From Seohaeicola zhoushanensis (GTDB lineage: Bacteria; Pseudomonadota; Alphaproteobacteria; Rhodobacterales; Rhodobacteraceae), in contig NZ_BNCJ01000007.1 of assembly GCF_014656415.1 (NCBI RefSeq), positions 148,040 to 189,107 on the forward strand: a stretch of DNA of 41,068 bases, read 5' to 3'. The translations under genes were made by a program, and so were the position numbers. The notes under the pieces were generated by a model. That model worked only from the letters and a program-made list of their open reading frames with translations. It searched no databases and was not told the origin of the DNA. Below, one piece after another: positions 8,236-18,194 of the stretch (positions are counted from its first letter, which is position 1; each line of letters opens with the position of its first letter).

Positions 8236-8829
8236 GTGCTGAACATCGTCCATGCAATAGAGGGACTGAGCCAATGGGTCGGAAAGGCCTTTGGCTGGTG
8301 CATCCTGATCCTGACCTTCGCGGTCAGTTACGAAGTCTTCGTGCGTTACGTCCTGAACAACCCGACCGTCTGGGCCTTCGACGTGATGGTGCAGATGTAT
8401 GGCGCGCTGTTCCTGATGTCGGGGGCCTATGCGCTGGCGCAGGACGGCCACGTCCGCGGCGACGTGCTCTACCGGCTGTTCCCGGTGCGGGCGCAGGCGA
8501 CGATCGACTTCATCCTCTACCTGCTGTTCTTCTTCCCCGGCATGATGGCGCTGTTCTGGTACGGCTGGGAGATTGCCGCCGACAGCTGGCGCTACAAGGA
8601 GGTGAGCTGGAACAGCCCGGCGCGCATCCAGATCTACTTCTTCAAGACGCTGATCCCGGTCGCGGGCCTGCTGCTGATGATCCAGGGCGTGGCCGAGCTG
8701 ATGCGCTGCTGGATGGCGATGCGGTCGGGGCAATGGCCCGAGCGGATCGACGACGTGCGCGAGACCGAGGACATGCTGATCGACATGGACACCAGCGCGG
8801 TTCCGCGCCCCGCCCCGCCCGGCCACTGA
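8236..8829 (+). CDS. TRAP transporter small permease, DctQ family
   Basis: Inner-membrane protein of 197 aa with four hydrophobic segments, the small subunit that couples to DctM. I chose the GTG at 8236 because GGAGG stands at 8226-8230, five bases before it, and the resulting N terminus (LNIVHAIEGLSQWVG) has the family's usual length. An in-frame ATG at 8209 would add nine residues but has no ribosome site and lies against the hairpin at 8177-8205. The DctM gene follows 31 bases later. Confidence 0.9.
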   Translation: MLNIVHAIEGLSQWVGKAFGWCILILTFAVSYEVFVRYVLNNPTVWAFDVMVQMYGALFLMSGAYALAQDGHVRGDVLYRLFPVRAQATIDFILYLLFFFPGMMALFWYGWEIAADSWRYKEVSWNSPARIQIYFFKTLIPVAGLLLMIQGVAELMRCWMAMRSGQWPERIDDVRETEDMLIDMDTSAVPRPAPPGH

Positions 8830-8860
8830 CCATCCGGCAATCTCCAGGAAAGATCACCAC

Positions 8861-10225
8861 ATGACCGACCCTCAAGTTGCCATCCTGATGCTCTGCATGT
8901 TCATCGTGCTGGTGCTGCTTGGCTTCCCGATCGCCTTCACCCTGCTCGCCATGGGCGTGGGCTTTGGCTACTACGCCTATTACACCGACGTGCCGCATAC
9001 CTTCGCGGACCTGTTCTCGAACAACATCTTCTATCTGCTGAACCAGAACACCTACTCGGTGATGGAGAACGACACGCTGGTCGCGATCCCGCTGTTCCTG
9101 TTCATGGGCTACGTGGTGGAACGCGCCAATATCGTCGACCGGCTGTTCTTCTCGCTCTATATGGCCGCCCGAAACCTGCCGGGCGCGCTGGCGGTGGCGG
9201 CGCTGCTGACCTGCGCGGTCTTCTCGACCGCGAGCGGGATCGTCGGCGCGGTGGTGACGCTGATGGGGCTGCTGGCCTATCCGGCGATGGCCAATGCCGG
9301 CTACCAGCGCAGCTTCGCCGCGGGGGTGATCTGCGCCGGGGGCACACTGGGCATCCTGATCCCGCCCTCGATCATGCTGATCGTCTACGCCGCCATCGGC
9401 AACCTCTCGCCCCTGCGGCTCTACGCGGCGGCGGTGTTTCCGGGGCTGCTGCTGGCCGGGCTCTACATCGTCTACGTGATCGTGCGGGTGCTGATAAACC
9501 CGTCGCTCGCCCCCAAGCCGCGCGACGAGGACGTGCCGCCGAAACGGCAGATCTACCTCGACCTGCTGATTTCCTTCGTGCCGCTGACCGTGCTCATCGC
9601 ACTGGTGCTCGGCTCGATCCTGGGCGGCCTCGCCACCCCGGCAGAAGCGGCGGCGATGGGCGCGCTCGGCGGGCTGGTGCTGGCCGCCTTCTACCGCTCG
9701 CTGACCTGGGACAAGGTCAAGCAGAGCGTCTTCCTCACCGCCAAGGCCACCGCCATGGTCTGCTGGCTCTTCGTCGGCTCCTGGACCTTCGCCTCTGTGT
9801 TCTCCTTCCTCGGCGGGCATGACATCATCAAGGACTGGGTCGAGCACATGCAGCTCGAACCCTGGCAGTTCCTGGTGCTGGCGCAGCTCATCATCTTCCT
9901 GCTGGGCTGGCCGCTGGAATGGTCCGAGATCCTGATCATCTTCGTGCCGATCTTCCTGCCGATGCTCGACCACTTCGGGGTCAACCCCTACTTCTTCGCG
10001 ATGCTGGTGGCGCTGAACCTGCAGACCTCGTTCCTGACGCCGCCCATGGCCATGTCGGCCTATTACCTCAAGGGCGTGCTGAAGAAGCAGATCGAGCTGA
10101 TCGAGATCTTCCGCGGGCTGATGCCCTACCTCGCGATCGTGATCTTCTGCATGGTGCTGATGTACCAGTTCCCCGGAATCGCGCTCTGGCTGCCCGACTT
10201 CCTGTTCGGCGTCTACGTCCCGTGA
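8861..10225 (+). CDS. TRAP transporter large permease, DctM family
   Basis: Inner-membrane transport subunit of 454 aa with about twelve hydrophobic segments. Typical DctM stretches are VAIPLFLFMGYVVERA, AGVICAGGTLGILIPPSIM and LNLQTSFLTPPMAMSAYYLKG. The last is the conserved C-terminal gate region. GGAAAG precedes the ATG. The stop codon overlaps the GTG start of the amidase (GTGA), so transport and hydrolysis genes are translationally coupled. Confidence 0.96.
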   Translation: MTDPQVAILMLCMFIVLVLLGFPIAFTLLAMGVGFGYYAYYTDVPHTFADLFSNNIFYLLNQNTYSVMENDTLVAIPLFLFMGYVVERANIVDRLFFSLYMAARNLPGALAVAALLTCAVFSTASGIVGAVVTLMGLLAYPAMANAGYQRSFAAGVICAGGTLGILIPPSIMLIVYAAIGNLSPLRLYAAAVFPGLLLAGLYIVYVIVRVLINPSLAPKPRDEDVPPKRQIYLDLLISFVPLTVLIALVLGSILGGLATPAEAAAMGALGGLVLAAFYRSLTWDKVKQSVFLTAKATAMVCWLFVGSWTFASVFSFLGGHDIIKDWVEHMQLEPWQFLVLAQLIIFLLGWPLEWSEILIIFVPIFLPMLDHFGVNPYFFAMLVALNLQTSFLTPPMAMSAYYLKGVLKKQIELIEIFRGLMPYLAIVIFCMVLMYQFPGIALWLPDFLFGVYVP

Positions 10226-11577
10226 GTGCGCCCGACCTGACCCGCGCCTCGGCCGTTGCGGCGGCAGAGGCGATCCGCGCCGGGGCCCTGAGCTCCGAGG
10301 CGCTGGTCTCGGCCTGCCTTCAGCGCATCGCCGAGACCGACGGCGCGATCCGGGCCTGGGCGCATCTCGACCCCGAGGCGGCGCTGGCGCAGGCGCGCGA
10401 GGCCGACCGCCTGCGCAAGGCGGGCCGGGCAACCGGCGCGCTGCACGGCGTGCCGGTGGGGCTGAAGGACATCGTCGACACCCGCGACATGCCGACCGAG
10501 CTGGGCACCGCGATCTTCGCGGGCCGCCAGCCCGAGATGGACGCCACCCTGGTCGAGCGCCTGCGCGAGGCCGGCGCGGTGATCATGGGCAAGACCAAGA
10601 CCACCGAACTCGCCTTTGTACACCCGACCGACACCACCAACCCGCATGACGCCACCCGCACGCCGGGCGGATCGTCGAGCGGTTCGGCGGCGGCGGTGGC
10701 CGCCTGCCACGTGCCCCTGGCGGTGGGCACGCAGACCAACGGCTCGGTGATCCGCCCTGCCTCGTTCTGCGGCACCTACGGCTTCAAGCCCTCACGGGGG
10801 ATCATCTCGCGCCAGGGGCTGCTGCAGACCTCGGTCTCGCTCGACCAGGTCGGGGTCTTCGCCCGCCACATCGAGGACGCCGCCCTGCTGGCAGACGTGA
10901 TCGGCAGCTATGACCAGCGCGACCCGGCGAGCCTGCCGCGCCCGCGCCCGGCGATGCTCGCCGGCGCCACGGCCGAGGCCCCGGTCGAACCCGACCTCGC
11001 CTGGTTCGACCTGCCCCACCACGACCGCCTGTCGCCCGACGCCCGCGAGGGTCTGGAACAGGTGATCGAGGCGCTTGGCCCGCGGGTCGAACGCTATGGC
11101 GCCGCCCCCGAACTGGCCGACCTGGTGCGGGTGCAGGGCATCATCCACGAATACGAGATCTGCCAGCACCTCGCCGAGACCTTCGCGGCCCATTGGGACC
11201 GCATCAGCGCCACGCTGCAGCCGGTCATCACCCGCGGCCGCGCCATCTCGCAGGCGCAATACGAGGACGCGCTGGCGGTCAAGGCCAGTGCCGAGAGCTT
11301 CTTCGCCGCCTTCGGGCGCGACTACGATGCGATCCTCGCCCCATCGGCCGCCGGCGAAGCGCCGCTGCTGGCCGCCGGAGGCACCGGCGACCCGATCTTC
11401 TGCACGATCTGGACGCTTGCCGGCCTGCCCTGCCTGTCGCTGCCCCTGCTGGTCGGCGAGAACGACCTGCCCATCGGCGTGCAACTGATCGGCGCCGCCG
11501 AGCAGGACGACCGCCTGCTGCGCACCGCATCCTGGCTCCAGCGGCAGCTGGGCCAAACCGACGAAAAGGAGAGCTGA
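10222..11577 (+). CDS. Amidase (amidase signature family)
   Basis: Cytoplasmic Ser-cisSer-Lys hydrolase of 451 aa that splits a carboxylic amide to acid plus ammonia or amine. The catalytic Lys is in GVPVGLKD (residue 82), the cis-Ser is in GGSSSGSAAAVA (149-160), and the nucleophilic Ser175 is in GTQTNGSVIRPA. The family more often has GTDTGGS at the last site. The GTG start overlaps the DctM stop; the open frame extends upstream but would run through DctM. Its coupling to the TRAP genes suggests that the imported compound is an amide, or that the cleaved product joins the pathway of the next genes. Confidence 0.92.
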   Translation: MSAPDLTRASAVAAAEAIRAGALSSEALVSACLQRIAETDGAIRAWAHLDPEAALAQAREADRLRKAGRATGALHGVPVGLKDIVDTRDMPTELGTAIFAGRQPEMDATLVERLREAGAVIMGKTKTTELAFVHPTDTTNPHDATRTPGGSSSGSAAAVAACHVPLAVGTQTNGSVIRPASFCGTYGFKPSRGIISRQGLLQTSVSLDQVGVFARHIEDAALLADVIGSYDQRDPASLPRPRPAMLAGATAEAPVEPDLAWFDLPHHDRLSPDAREGLEQVIEALGPRVERYGAAPELADLVRVQGIIHEYEICQHLAETFAAHWDRISATLQPVITRGRAISQAQYEDALAVKASAESFFAAFGRDYDAILAPSAAGEAPLLAAGGTGDPIFCTIWTLAGLPCLSLPLLVGENDLPIGVQLIGAAEQDDRLLRTASWLQRQLGQTDEKES

Positions 11578-11772
11578 ATGTCGCCCCTCGTCAACTTCAT
11601 CACCGGCTGCATCGGCCTTGCCCTGCTGATGATCTTCACCATCGGCCTGTCCTACTCGGTCTCCACCGGCTTTGCCGGGTTCTGGGGCGGGCTGCCGCTG
11701 AACATCATCGTCGGCTTCGTGCTGATCCTCGCTTTGGTCAACCTCTACGAAGAGACCATCGGCCGGAAATAG
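11578..11772 (+). CDS. Small two-helix membrane protein
   Basis: 64 aa with two hydrophobic segments (about 8-29 and 37-56) joined by a short Gly-rich loop, and a charged tail YEETIGRK. The ATG directly abuts the amidase stop (TGAATG), so it is part of the same operon and probably coupled. I do not recognise a family. It could be an accessory membrane partner of the TRAP system, but nothing in the sequence proves it. Confidence 0.75.
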   Translation: MSPLVNFITGCIGLALLMIFTIGLSYSVSTGFAGFWGGLPLNIIVGFVLILALVNLYEETIGRK

Positions 11773-11813
11773 GCGCGCCCCTCCGGCGGCGCGTTGGCGG
11801 CACGGGCAGAGTG

Positions 11814-11878
11814 GAGTATTTGGAAAGAGAAGAAGCATGGGGGCGCGCCCTGCTTGCTTCTTCTCTTCATAAATACTC
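11814..11878 (+). repeat. GAGTATTTGGAAAGAGAAG repeat in palindromic form
   Basis: GAGTATTT (11814-11821) pairs with AAATACTC (11871-11878), and GAGAAGAAGC (11827-11836) pairs with GCTTCTTCTC (11856-11865). Together they make a long hairpin around a GC-rich loop. The left half matches 781-802 on the other strand closely. It lies between the 64-aa gene and the short-chain dehydrogenase and may act as a terminator or mRNA-end structure, which would split the operon here. Confidence 0.75.
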
Positions 11879-11927
11879 AAAATGGCGCAACCCTGCCGCG
11901 CAGATGCCGCCCGAACCGGAGCCAGCC

Positions 11928-12698
11928 ATGACCTCGCCCGCCCTGTTCCCCGATCTCGCCGGTGCTTCGGTCTTCATCACCGGCGGCGGCTCCGGCATCG
12001 GCGCGGCGCTGGTCGAGGGCTTCGTGGCCCAGGGCGCGCAGGTCGCCTTCGCCGATATCCGCCCCAGCGCGGACCTCGCCGAGGCGCTGGGGGCGCGCTA
12101 TCCCAATGCGCCGCTGTTCCTCGACTGCGACATCACCGATACCGAGGCGCTGCAACATACCATCGCCCGCGCCGCGGCGGCGCACGGGCCGGTCTCGGTG
12201 CTGGTCAACAACGCCGCCAACGACGACCGCCACCGGCTGGAGACGGTGACGCCCGGCTATTGGGACGCGATGATGGCGGTGAACCTCAAGGCCTATTTCT
12301 TCGCCGCCCAGGCGGTGGCCCCGGCGATGGTGGCGGCGGGGCGCGGGGCGATCGTGAACTTCAGCTCGATCAGCTACATGATGGGGAATGCCGGCTACCC
12401 GGTCTATACCTCGGCCAATGCGGCGATCACCGGCATGACCCGCAGCCTGGCCCGCGAGCTGGGCCCCAGCGGCGTGCGCGTCAATGCCGTTGCGCCGGGC
12501 TGGGTGCTGACCGAGAAGCAGAAGGCCCTGTGGGCCACGCCCGAGGGGCTGGCCGAACACCTCGCCCGGCAGTGCCTGACCGAACACCTGGCCCCCGAGG
12601 ACCTGGTCGGGCCGGTGCTGTTCCTGGCTTCCGAGGCGAGCCGGATGATCACCGGGCAGTGCCTCGCGGTCGACGGCGGCGTGGTGGTCTCGGGCTGA
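11928..12698 (+). CDS. SDR family oxidoreductase lacking the catalytic Lys
   Basis: Short-chain dehydrogenase of 256 aa. The cofactor motif ITGGGSGIGAALVEG is near residues 17-30, the NNAAN motif is present, and the catalytic Ser is in NFSSISYMMG. The active-site Tyr is in YPVYTSANAAITGM. The YxxxK Lys is replaced by Asn (codon AAT). Since that Lys lowers the Tyr pKa and binds the ribose, activity may be altered. The C terminus LASEASRMITGQCLAVDGG is ordinary, so it is not a decayed gene. The ATG was chosen because the fold begins directly after it. The monooxygenase ATG abuts its stop codon. Confidence 0.9.
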   Translation: MTSPALFPDLAGASVFITGGGSGIGAALVEGFVAQGAQVAFADIRPSADLAEALGARYPNAPLFLDCDITDTEALQHTIARAAAAHGPVSVLVNNAANDDRHRLETVTPGYWDAMMAVNLKAYFFAAQAVAPAMVAAGRGAIVNFSSISYMMGNAGYPVYTSANAAITGMTRSLARELGPSGVRVNAVAPGWVLTEKQKALWATPEGLAEHLARQCLTEHLAPEDLVGPVLFLASEASRMITGQCLAVDGGVVVSG

Positions 12699-14159
12699 AT
12701 GGCCGAGGAGCGCCTCGATATCCTCGTCATCGGCGCGGGCTTTGCCGGGCTCTGCGCGGCGATAAGGCTGCGGCAGGCGGGCAAGACGGGTTTCGCGGTG
12801 GTCGATGCCAACGCGGGCGTCGGCGGCACCTGGTATGCAAACACCTATCCCGGCGCGACCTGCGACGTGCCCTCGCATTTCTACTCCTTCTCCTTCGCGC
12901 CAAAGGCGGACTGGAGCCACCTCTATTCGCCGCAGCCCGAGATCCTGGCCTACCTGCAGGACTGCGTGACGCGCTTCGGGCTGGCGCCTCACCTCCGACT
13001 GGGGCGGCGGGTGACGGAACTTGCCTGGGACAGCGCCCGCACCGGCTGGGCGGTGGCGCTGGACGACGGCACCCGCCTCTTCGCGCGTTTCGTCATCAAC
13101 GGGGCGGGCGGGTTGCAGGTGCCGCAATGGCCCGCGATCGAGGGGCTGGAGCAGTTCACCGGCCCGAAGATGCACACCGCCGCCTGGAACCACGCGGTCG
13201 ATTTCGCCGGCAAGCGGGTGGCGGTGATCGGCAGCGCGGCCAGCGCGATCCAGGTGGTGCCGGAATTGGCCCGCGTGGCGGCGCAGGTCGATGTCTGGCA
13301 GCGCACCCCGAACTACATCGCGCCGCGCGGCAACCGGGCCTACAGCGCTCGGCAGAAGCGGCTGTTCGCGCTGGTTCCGGGTTGGCGGCGGCTCTATCGC
13401 TGGATCATCAAGACACGGATGGACCTGGTGCTTTTCCCGCTTGTCACCAACCCCGAGCGGCGCGCGAAATTCGCCGCGCGCATCCGCGCCTATATCGCAC
13501 GGGCGGCGCGCGATCCGGCATTGGCGGCGCGGTTGACGCCCGACTACGAGATCGGCTGCAAGCGCATCCTCGTCTCGGATGATTTCTTTGCCACGCTGCG
13601 GCGCAGGAACGTGACGCTGCAAACCGGCGGCATAGCCCGGATCGCGCCGGAAGGCGTGGTCGCGGCGGATGGCAGCCTGCACCCGGCCGATGTGCTGGTC
13701 TGCGCCACCGGCTTCGACTTCGGCGCGCAATATACCGCCATGCCGATCCGAGGCCGCGATGGGCGCACCCTGGCGGAGCACTGGGCCGAACAGGTCGAGG
13801 CCTGGCGCGGCGTGATGGTCACGGGCTTTCCGAACCTCTTCCTCGTCACCGGGCCGAACAGCGGCGTCGGCACCACCTCGGTCGTGCACATGATCGAACA
13901 GGCGGTGGGCTGGATCCTGCGCACCATCGACCGCGTGCCGCCGGGCCAGTCCGTCGAGGTGCGCGCCGAGGCGCAGGCGGCATGGAACCGCAGCCTGCAC
14001 GCCGCGCTCGACCAGACCGTCTGGGCCACCGGCTGCCACAGCTGGTACAAGCGCGCCGACGGGCGGATCGAGACGCTCTACCCCGGCAGCGCGGCGATGT
14101 ATGCCCGCGAGATGCGGCGGGCGCGGCTGTCCGACCTGCGGATCGGGGCCGCGCCCTGA
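12699..14159 (+). CDS. Flavin-containing / Baeyer-Villiger-type monooxygenase
   Basis: FAD- and NADPH-dependent oxygenase of 486 aa. The FAD Rossmann motif VIGAGFAGLCAA is at residues 10-21, and VGGTWYANTYPGATCDVPS at 41-59 is the GG-T-W-x-N-x-YPG-x-x-CD pattern. F153-TGPKMHTAA-W163 fits the Baeyer-Villiger fingerprint FxGxxxHxxxW, and VIGSAASAIQ at 177-186 is the NADPH Rossmann motif. It probably inserts oxygen next to a ketone that the preceding dehydrogenase could supply. The ATG abuts the SDR stop codon, and its own stop overlaps the LysR start by one base. Confidence 0.92.
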   Translation: MAEERLDILVIGAGFAGLCAAIRLRQAGKTGFAVVDANAGVGGTWYANTYPGATCDVPSHFYSFSFAPKADWSHLYSPQPEILAYLQDCVTRFGLAPHLRLGRRVTELAWDSARTGWAVALDDGTRLFARFVINGAGGLQVPQWPAIEGLEQFTGPKMHTAAWNHAVDFAGKRVAVIGSAASAIQVVPELARVAAQVDVWQRTPNYIAPRGNRAYSARQKRLFALVPGWRRLYRWIIKTRMDLVLFPLVTNPERRAKFAARIRAYIARAARDPALAARLTPDYEIGCKRILVSDDFFATLRRRNVTLQTGGIARIAPEGVVAADGSLHPADVLVCATGFDFGAQYTAMPIRGRDGRTLAEHWAEQVEAWRGVMVTGFPNLFLVTGPNSGVGTTSVVHMIEQAVGWILRTIDRVPPGQSVEVRAEAQAAWNRSLHAALDQTVWATGCHSWYKRADGRIETLYPGSAAMYAREMRRARLSDLRIGAAP

Positions 14160-15043
14160 TGGCCGTCACGCTGAAACAACTCGAGGCCTTTGTCTGGATC
14201 GCCGACCTTGGCAGCTTCCGCGCAGCGGCCGAGCGGCTGAACACCACGCAGCCCAATATCTCGGCCCGGATCGCGGCGCTGGAGGAGATCCTGAACGTCA
14301 CCCTGATGGAGCGCGACGCGGGATCGGTGCGGCTGACCCCGCGCGGGCGCGACCTGCTCGACCATGCCCGCGCCGTGCTGCGCCAGACCGAGGCGCTGAT
14401 CGCCGCCTCGGGGCAGAAGGCGCTGTTCGACGGCACCCTGCGGCTGGGGGTGACCGAGATGATCGTGCACACCTGGCTCAAGGACTTCCTGCGCGCGCTC
14501 CGGGCGCAATTCCCCAAGATCAGCGTCGAGCTGACCGTGGACATGTCGGCCAAGCTCGAAGAGGAGCTGGTGGCGCGCCGCATCGATCTCGCGGTGCAGA
14601 ACGGCCCCTTTGCGCGGGTCGCCAGCGGCACGGTGCAACTGGGGCGCTACCCGCTGATCTGGGTGGCGGCGCCCGGGCTGGGCCTGTCCGGACGGCTGAG
14701 CGCGGCCGAGCTGACCCGGCACCCGGTGCTGACCCATGCGCGCGGCACCCAGCCCCATGCCCAGGTGGCCGAGCATTTCCGCGCCCTTAACACCGCCGCG
14801 CGGCTGGTGCCTTCGTCGAACCTTGCCGCCGGGATGCAGATGGCGCTTCAGGGCATGGGCGTCGCCGCCCTGCCCGAGGCGATGATCGCGCGCGAGCTGG
14901 CGGCGGGCGAGTTGGTGCGGCTGGATTATGGCTGGGCACCGGACGACCTCGACTTTGCCGCCCGCTACGACGCGCGCACCGCGCCGGGCTTTGTCGGCGC
15001 TCCCGCCGAGATCGCCCAGGCGGTGGACCGGGCGCACCGCTGA
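14159..15043 (+). CDS. LysR family transcriptional regulator
   Basis: 294 aa. The winged helix at residues 1-60 (LKQLEAFVWIADLGSFRAAAERLNTTQPNISARIAALE region) is followed by a substrate-binding domain. The ATG overlaps the monooxygenase stop codon (TGATG), so it is the last gene of the unit. LysR proteins usually sit divergent to their targets; a downstream co-transcribed position suggests autoregulation with the operon. No clear T-N11-A site was assigned. Confidence 0.94.
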   Translation: MAVTLKQLEAFVWIADLGSFRAAAERLNTTQPNISARIAALEEILNVTLMERDAGSVRLTPRGRDLLDHARAVLRQTEALIAASGQKALFDGTLRLGVTEMIVHTWLKDFLRALRAQFPKISVELTVDMSAKLEEELVARRIDLAVQNGPFARVASGTVQLGRYPLIWVAAPGLGLSGRLSAAELTRHPVLTHARGTQPHAQVAEHFRALNTAARLVPSSNLAAGMQMALQGMGVAALPEAMIARELAAGELVRLDYGWAPDDLDFAARYDARTAPGFVGAPAEIAQAVDRAHR

Positions 15044-15208
15044 GGCGTTCCTTCCGGCGGCGCAAGGGAGCAGCGCGAAAAACCACTCGCGCCGCATCTT
15101 CAACGATTCCAGATACTTGACCCCCCGTCCCAGCTGGGACACCCCCTCTTGCCCCTCTCCTCCCCCGGCGCTAGGCTGGCCCCCACCCCCGCAGGGGGAG
15201 GAGCCCAT

Positions 15209-16336
<1,128 letters not shown>

Positions 16337-16395
16337 CCGTCTTGATCCCGGCGTCGCGCTTGCCGATAAGGGGCGCGACCTGCCGGAGACCGACA

Positions 16396-16977
16396 TTGGC
16401 CAAGCTCTACTTCAACTACTCGACGATGAACGCCGGCAAGTCGGCGATCCTGCTTCAGGCCTCGCACAACTACCGCGAAAGCGGGATGGACACCTACCTG
16501 CTGACCGCCCGGATCGACGGGCGCGCCGGCACCGGCCGCATCGCCTCGCGCATCGGCATCGGCGCCGAGGCGGATCTCTTCGGGCCGGGCGACGACCTTT
16601 TCGCGCAGGTCAGCGCGCGGATCGGGCAAGGCCGGATCGCCGCCGTCTTCGTGGACGAGGCGCAGTTCCTCGAACCCGAACAGGTCTGGCAGCTGGCGCG
16701 GGTCGCCGACGACCTGAACGTGCCGGTGCTGGCCTACGGGCTGCGGGTCGACTTCCGGGGCGAACTCTTCCCCGGCTCGGCCACCCTGCTCGCCCTGGCC
16801 GACGACCTGCGCGAGGTGCGCACCATCTGCCATTGCGGGCGCAAGGCCACGATGGTGATCCGCCAGGACGCCGAGGGCCGCGCCATCACCGACGGCGCGC
16901 AGGTGCTGATCGGCGGCAATGAGACCTACGTGTCTCTCTGCCGCCGCCACTGGCGGGCGGCGGTCGGGGACCGCTAG
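16396..16977 (+). CDS. tdk: Thymidine kinase
   Basis: Phosphorylates thymidine with ATP in pyrimidine salvage; 193 aa. The N terminus AKLYFNYSTMNAGKSAILLQ holds the P-loop, VFVDEAQFL is the Walker B-like Asp-Glu region, YGLRVDFRGELF is the lasso and substrate region, and CHCGRKA with the later CRRH supplies zinc ligands. It aligns over its length with E. coli Tdk. I use the TTG at 16396: GGAG stands eight bases before it and it gives the conserved N terminus. Its stop overlaps the convergent AI-2E gene stop. Confidence 0.96.
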   Translation: MAKLYFNYSTMNAGKSAILLQASHNYRESGMDTYLLTARIDGRAGTGRIASRIGIGAEADLFGPGDDLFAQVSARIGQGRIAAVFVDEAQFLEPEQVWQLARVADDLNVPVLAYGLRVDFRGELFPGSATLLALADDLREVRTICHCGRKATMVIRQDAEGRAITDGAQVLIGGNETYVSLCRRHWRAAVGDR

Positions 16978-18029
16978 GACTTCGTCGCCATCGCGGTGGC
17001 GCCCTCGGTGTCGGTGATCGCGTCGTTCAGAACCAGGATCCAGAGCATCATCGGGATCGCCACGATGCCGCCGATCGGGCCCCAGAGCCAGAGGCCGAAG
17101 ATAAGGGCGAGGAAGACCAGCAGCGGGTTCACCGACATGTGCCGCCCGACCAGCGCGGGGGTGACGAACTGGCCCTCGATGGCGTTCAGGATCATGAAGG
17201 AAAACGCCGGGGCCACCGAGAGCACCCCGTCGAACTCGGCCACCCCGACGAAGAGCAGGATGACGATGTAGACGATCGGCCCGAGGTAGACGACGAAGTT
17301 GATGACGAAGGTGACCACGCCCCAGATCACCGCATCGGGCAGGCCGATCACCTCGAAGGTCGCCGCCGTGATCGCGCCGAGTCCGGCGTTGATCATCGTG
17401 ATCGTCAGGAAATAGCGCGAGACATTGCGCTCGGCCCGGCGCAACCGCTTTGCCATTCCGGCCCGTTCGCCCGGCGCGCAGAGTCGGAGCGTCACCCAGG
17501 AATAGATCTCGCTGCGGGTCAGCAGGAAGAAGAACAGCGTGCCGGCGAAGATCAGGATCTGCGACAGGATCGCCGGTGCCGCCATGATTGCGTCGGTGAC
17601 CGAGGGGATCGCCACCTTGTCCTCGGCCGGAGCAGCCGCCGCACCGCCGGTTTCGGGCGAGATCGCCTCCTTCACCCCGTCGCTCATGTCGGAAAGGCCC
17701 CGGATCAGGCCGCGTACGCTGTGAATGACTTCCTGCATGTCGGACCAGACCTTGGGGGCCTGGGCGACCATGCGCATCACCACCGGCTGGAAGATCAGCA
17801 CCAGCGCCCCGACCGCCAGCAGTGTGAGGAAGAGGCCGATGACCGCACCATAAACCGGCGAGGCACCGCGTTTCTCCCAGAAATCCGAAAGCGGCGAGAG
17901 CACGACACCAGCCACCAGGGCAAGGGCCAGCGGCGCGAAGATGCCCTCGGCAATGTCCATCGCCGCCGTCACCACCACCGCACCGATCGCGATCAGCGAC
18001 AGCTGCGCGAGGCGTTCGACTGTGTCCAA
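16974..18029 (-). CDS. AI-2E family transporter (PerM-like)
   Basis: Integral membrane protein of 351 aa with about eight hydrophobic segments and a soluble insertion near residues 85-150. The C-terminal signature VTPALVGRHMSVNPLLVFLAL followed by GPIGGIVAIPMM is typical. The family covers autoinducer-2 exporters and sodium/proton antiporters, so the substrate is open. The start is a TTG with AAGGAG before it. GGAAC-N17-CGTT at 18081-18056 gives a leader of about 20 bases, so it is probably a general-stress gene. Confidence 0.9.
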   Translation of the reverse strand: MDTVERLAQLSLIAIGAVVVTAAMDIAEGIFAPLALALVAGVVLSPLSDFWEKRGASPVYGAVIGLFLTLLAVGALVLIFQPVVMRMVAQAPKVWSDMQEVIHSVRGLIRGLSDMSDGVKEAISPETGGAAAAPAEDKVAIPSVTDAIMAAPAILSQILIFAGTLFFFLLTRSEIYSWVTLRLCAPGERAGMAKRLRRAERNVSRYFLTITMINAGLGAITAATFEVIGLPDAVIWGVVTFVINFVVYLGPIVYIVILLFVGVAEFDGVLSVAPAFSFMILNAIEGQFVTPALVGRHMSVNPLLVFLALIFGLWLWGPIGGIVAIPMMLWILVLNDAITDTEGATAMATKS

Positions 18030-18055
18030 GATGTGTCTCCTTGTTCTGCCAGCGC

Positions 18056-18081
18056 AACGCGCCGGGCGATGCGGCGGTTCC
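18056..18081 (-). promoter_or_regulatory. EcfG-type stress promoter for the AI-2E gene
   Basis: The minus strand reads GGAAC (18081-18077), 17 bases, CGTT (18059-18056). This matches the alphaproteobacterial general stress sigma factor consensus GGAAC-N16/17-CGTT. The start codon is 27 bases downstream of the -10 box. Confidence 0.75.
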
Positions 18082-18124
18082 CCGCCGGGGCGTGCGTCGA
18101 GCAGCCGACAAGGGGAAATTGACA

Positions 18125-18149
18125 GGAACTGCCACCCGGTTCGGACGTT
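18125..18149 (+). promoter_or_regulatory. EcfG-type stress promoter for csbD-like gene
   Basis: GGAAC at 18125-18129, 16 bases, CGTT at 18146-18149. The expected transcript start lies about 40 bases before the CsbD ATG. It is divergent to the similar promoter at 18056-18081. Confidence 0.8.
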
Positions 18150-18194
18150 GATCCGGCGTAACCCGTTTCAACCGCAACGCGGAAGGAGATCGAA

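Noticed and set aside
8642-10432. Long minus-strand frame opposite dctM
   Set aside because: Antisense shadow; the plus strand codes a complete DctM with a ribosome site.
11877-14039. 720-codon minus-strand frame opposite the SDR and monooxygenase genes
   Set aside because: Low-complexity Arg/His/Gly protein without motifs, while the plus strand has two clear enzymes.
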